Below, piece after piece: positions 22,523 to 22,850 of a stretch of 22,850 bases of DNA (positions are counted from its first letter, which is position 1; every line of letters starts with the position of its first letter). The stretch is from Burkholderiales bacterium (lineage in GTDB: Bacteria > Pseudomonadota > Gammaproteobacteria > Burkholderiales > Burkholderiaceae). A model generated the notes under the pieces. It saw only the letters and a list, made by a program, of their open reading frames with translations. It ran no database searches and was not told the DNA's origin. The stretch is taken from assembly GCA_947372535.1 (NCBI GenBank), contig CANBUA010000042.1, forward strand, positions 1 to 22,850, in the 5' to 3' direction. The position numbers were made by a program, and so were the translations under genes.

Positions 22523-22850
22523 GCGGCAACACCTGGCCTTTGGCCGAGCGGACGCGGGGCATGAATGCCTCGTTCATCCGGGAGATCCTCAAGACGACCG
22601 AGCAGCCAGGCGTGTTGTCGCTGGCCGGCGGCCTGCCCTCGCCCCAGAGCTTCCCAGTGCACGCGCTGGCGGCGGCCAGTGAGCGCCTGTGGCGCACACA
22701 GGCGCATCAGGCCTTGCAATACGCCAGCAGCGAAGGCCTGCCCGGTTTGCGGCAGTGGGTGGCCGAGCGCTTGTCGCATCAAGGCATGGCAGTGCAGGCG
22801 CAGCAGGTGTTGATCACCACGGGCTCGCAACAGGGGCTGGACCTGCTCGG
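22519..22850 (+). CDS. PLP-dependent aminotransferase (LysN/2-aminoadipate type), N-terminal part
   Basis: About 110 residues before the window ends. The start ATG overlaps the EamA stop, with AGGAG seven bases upstream. The sequence MSGNTWPLAERTRGMNASFI, REILKTTEQPGVLSLAGGLP, SPQSFPVHALAAASERLW, then ALQYASSEGLPGLRQWVAERL and VLITTGSQQGLDLL is the N-terminal half of fold-type I aminotransferases of the LysN/KAT/ARO8 group, which use aminoadipate, kynurenine or branched and aromatic amino acids. There is no N-terminal winged helix, so it is an enzyme, not a second MocR regulator. The catalytic Lys lies outside the window. Coupling to an EamA exporter under a MocR regulator fits amino acid handling; the substrate is not determinable. 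Confidence 0.88.
   Translation, partial: MSGNTWPLAERTRGMNASFIREILKTTEQPGVLSLAGGLPSPQSFPVHALAAASERLWRTQAHQALQYASSEGLPGLRQWVAERLSHQGMAVQAQQVLITTGSQQGLDLL

Overview
The window looks like chromosomal DNA of a GC-rich betaproteobacterium of the order Burkholderiales (Comamonadaceae / Sphaerotilaceae type). The evidence is the coding style, the rplM-rpsI and argC-erpA gene order, and protein sequences typical of that group. No insertion sequence, prophage or CRISPR array is visible. One gene remnant (a MocR family regulator) and two genes cut by the window ends are present.

Region 1 (1-4005): a nitric-oxide module, with the start of flavohaemoglobin hmp and its Fe-S repressor nsrR on the minus strand and an NsrR-type operator in front of each. 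Divergent from it is a translationally coupled three-gene operon equal in order to E. coli ybhP-clsB(ybhO)-ybhN: a phosphodiesterase-family protein, cardiolipin synthase and a membrane protein. Region 2 (4188-7529, minus): a surface module made of a lipoprotein with Ig-like repeats and a DUF3494 ice-binding-like domain, followed 26 bases later by an OmpA-family outer-membrane protein; a 49-residue DUF3096 membrane peptide lies upstream. Region 3 (7818-10051): a tRNA with anticodon CAT and its terminator, then htpG behind a textbook heat-shock (RpoH) promoter.

Region 4 (10085-11762, minus): a DUF2726 protein and a GNAT acetyltransferase, both preceded by the same dyad, TAGGG-N4-CCCTA, which suggests one shared unknown regulator. 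Region 5 (11829-12917): rplM-rpsI with promoter, leader and terminator. Region 6 (12968-15434, minus): a secreted S8 serine protease with a C-terminal beta-barrel-like region, whose mRNA leader carries a very clear class I cyclic-di-GMP riboswitch; a CRP-like palindrome lies just upstream. This is the most notable regulatory arrangement in the window.

Region 7 (15458-18241, plus): argC, a DUF6776-like coiled-coil membrane protein, a bactofilin and erpA, closed by a strong terminator. Region 8 (18243-22850): a frameshifted, 3'-truncated MocR remnant abutting a nitronate-monooxygenase-like gene, then an intact MocR regulator divergent from an EamA exporter and a PLP aminotransferase. The MocR/EamA intergenic region holds several copies of an 11-base element in direct and inverted orientation, as expected for a MocR operator, so the regulator probably controls export and metabolism of an amino compound.
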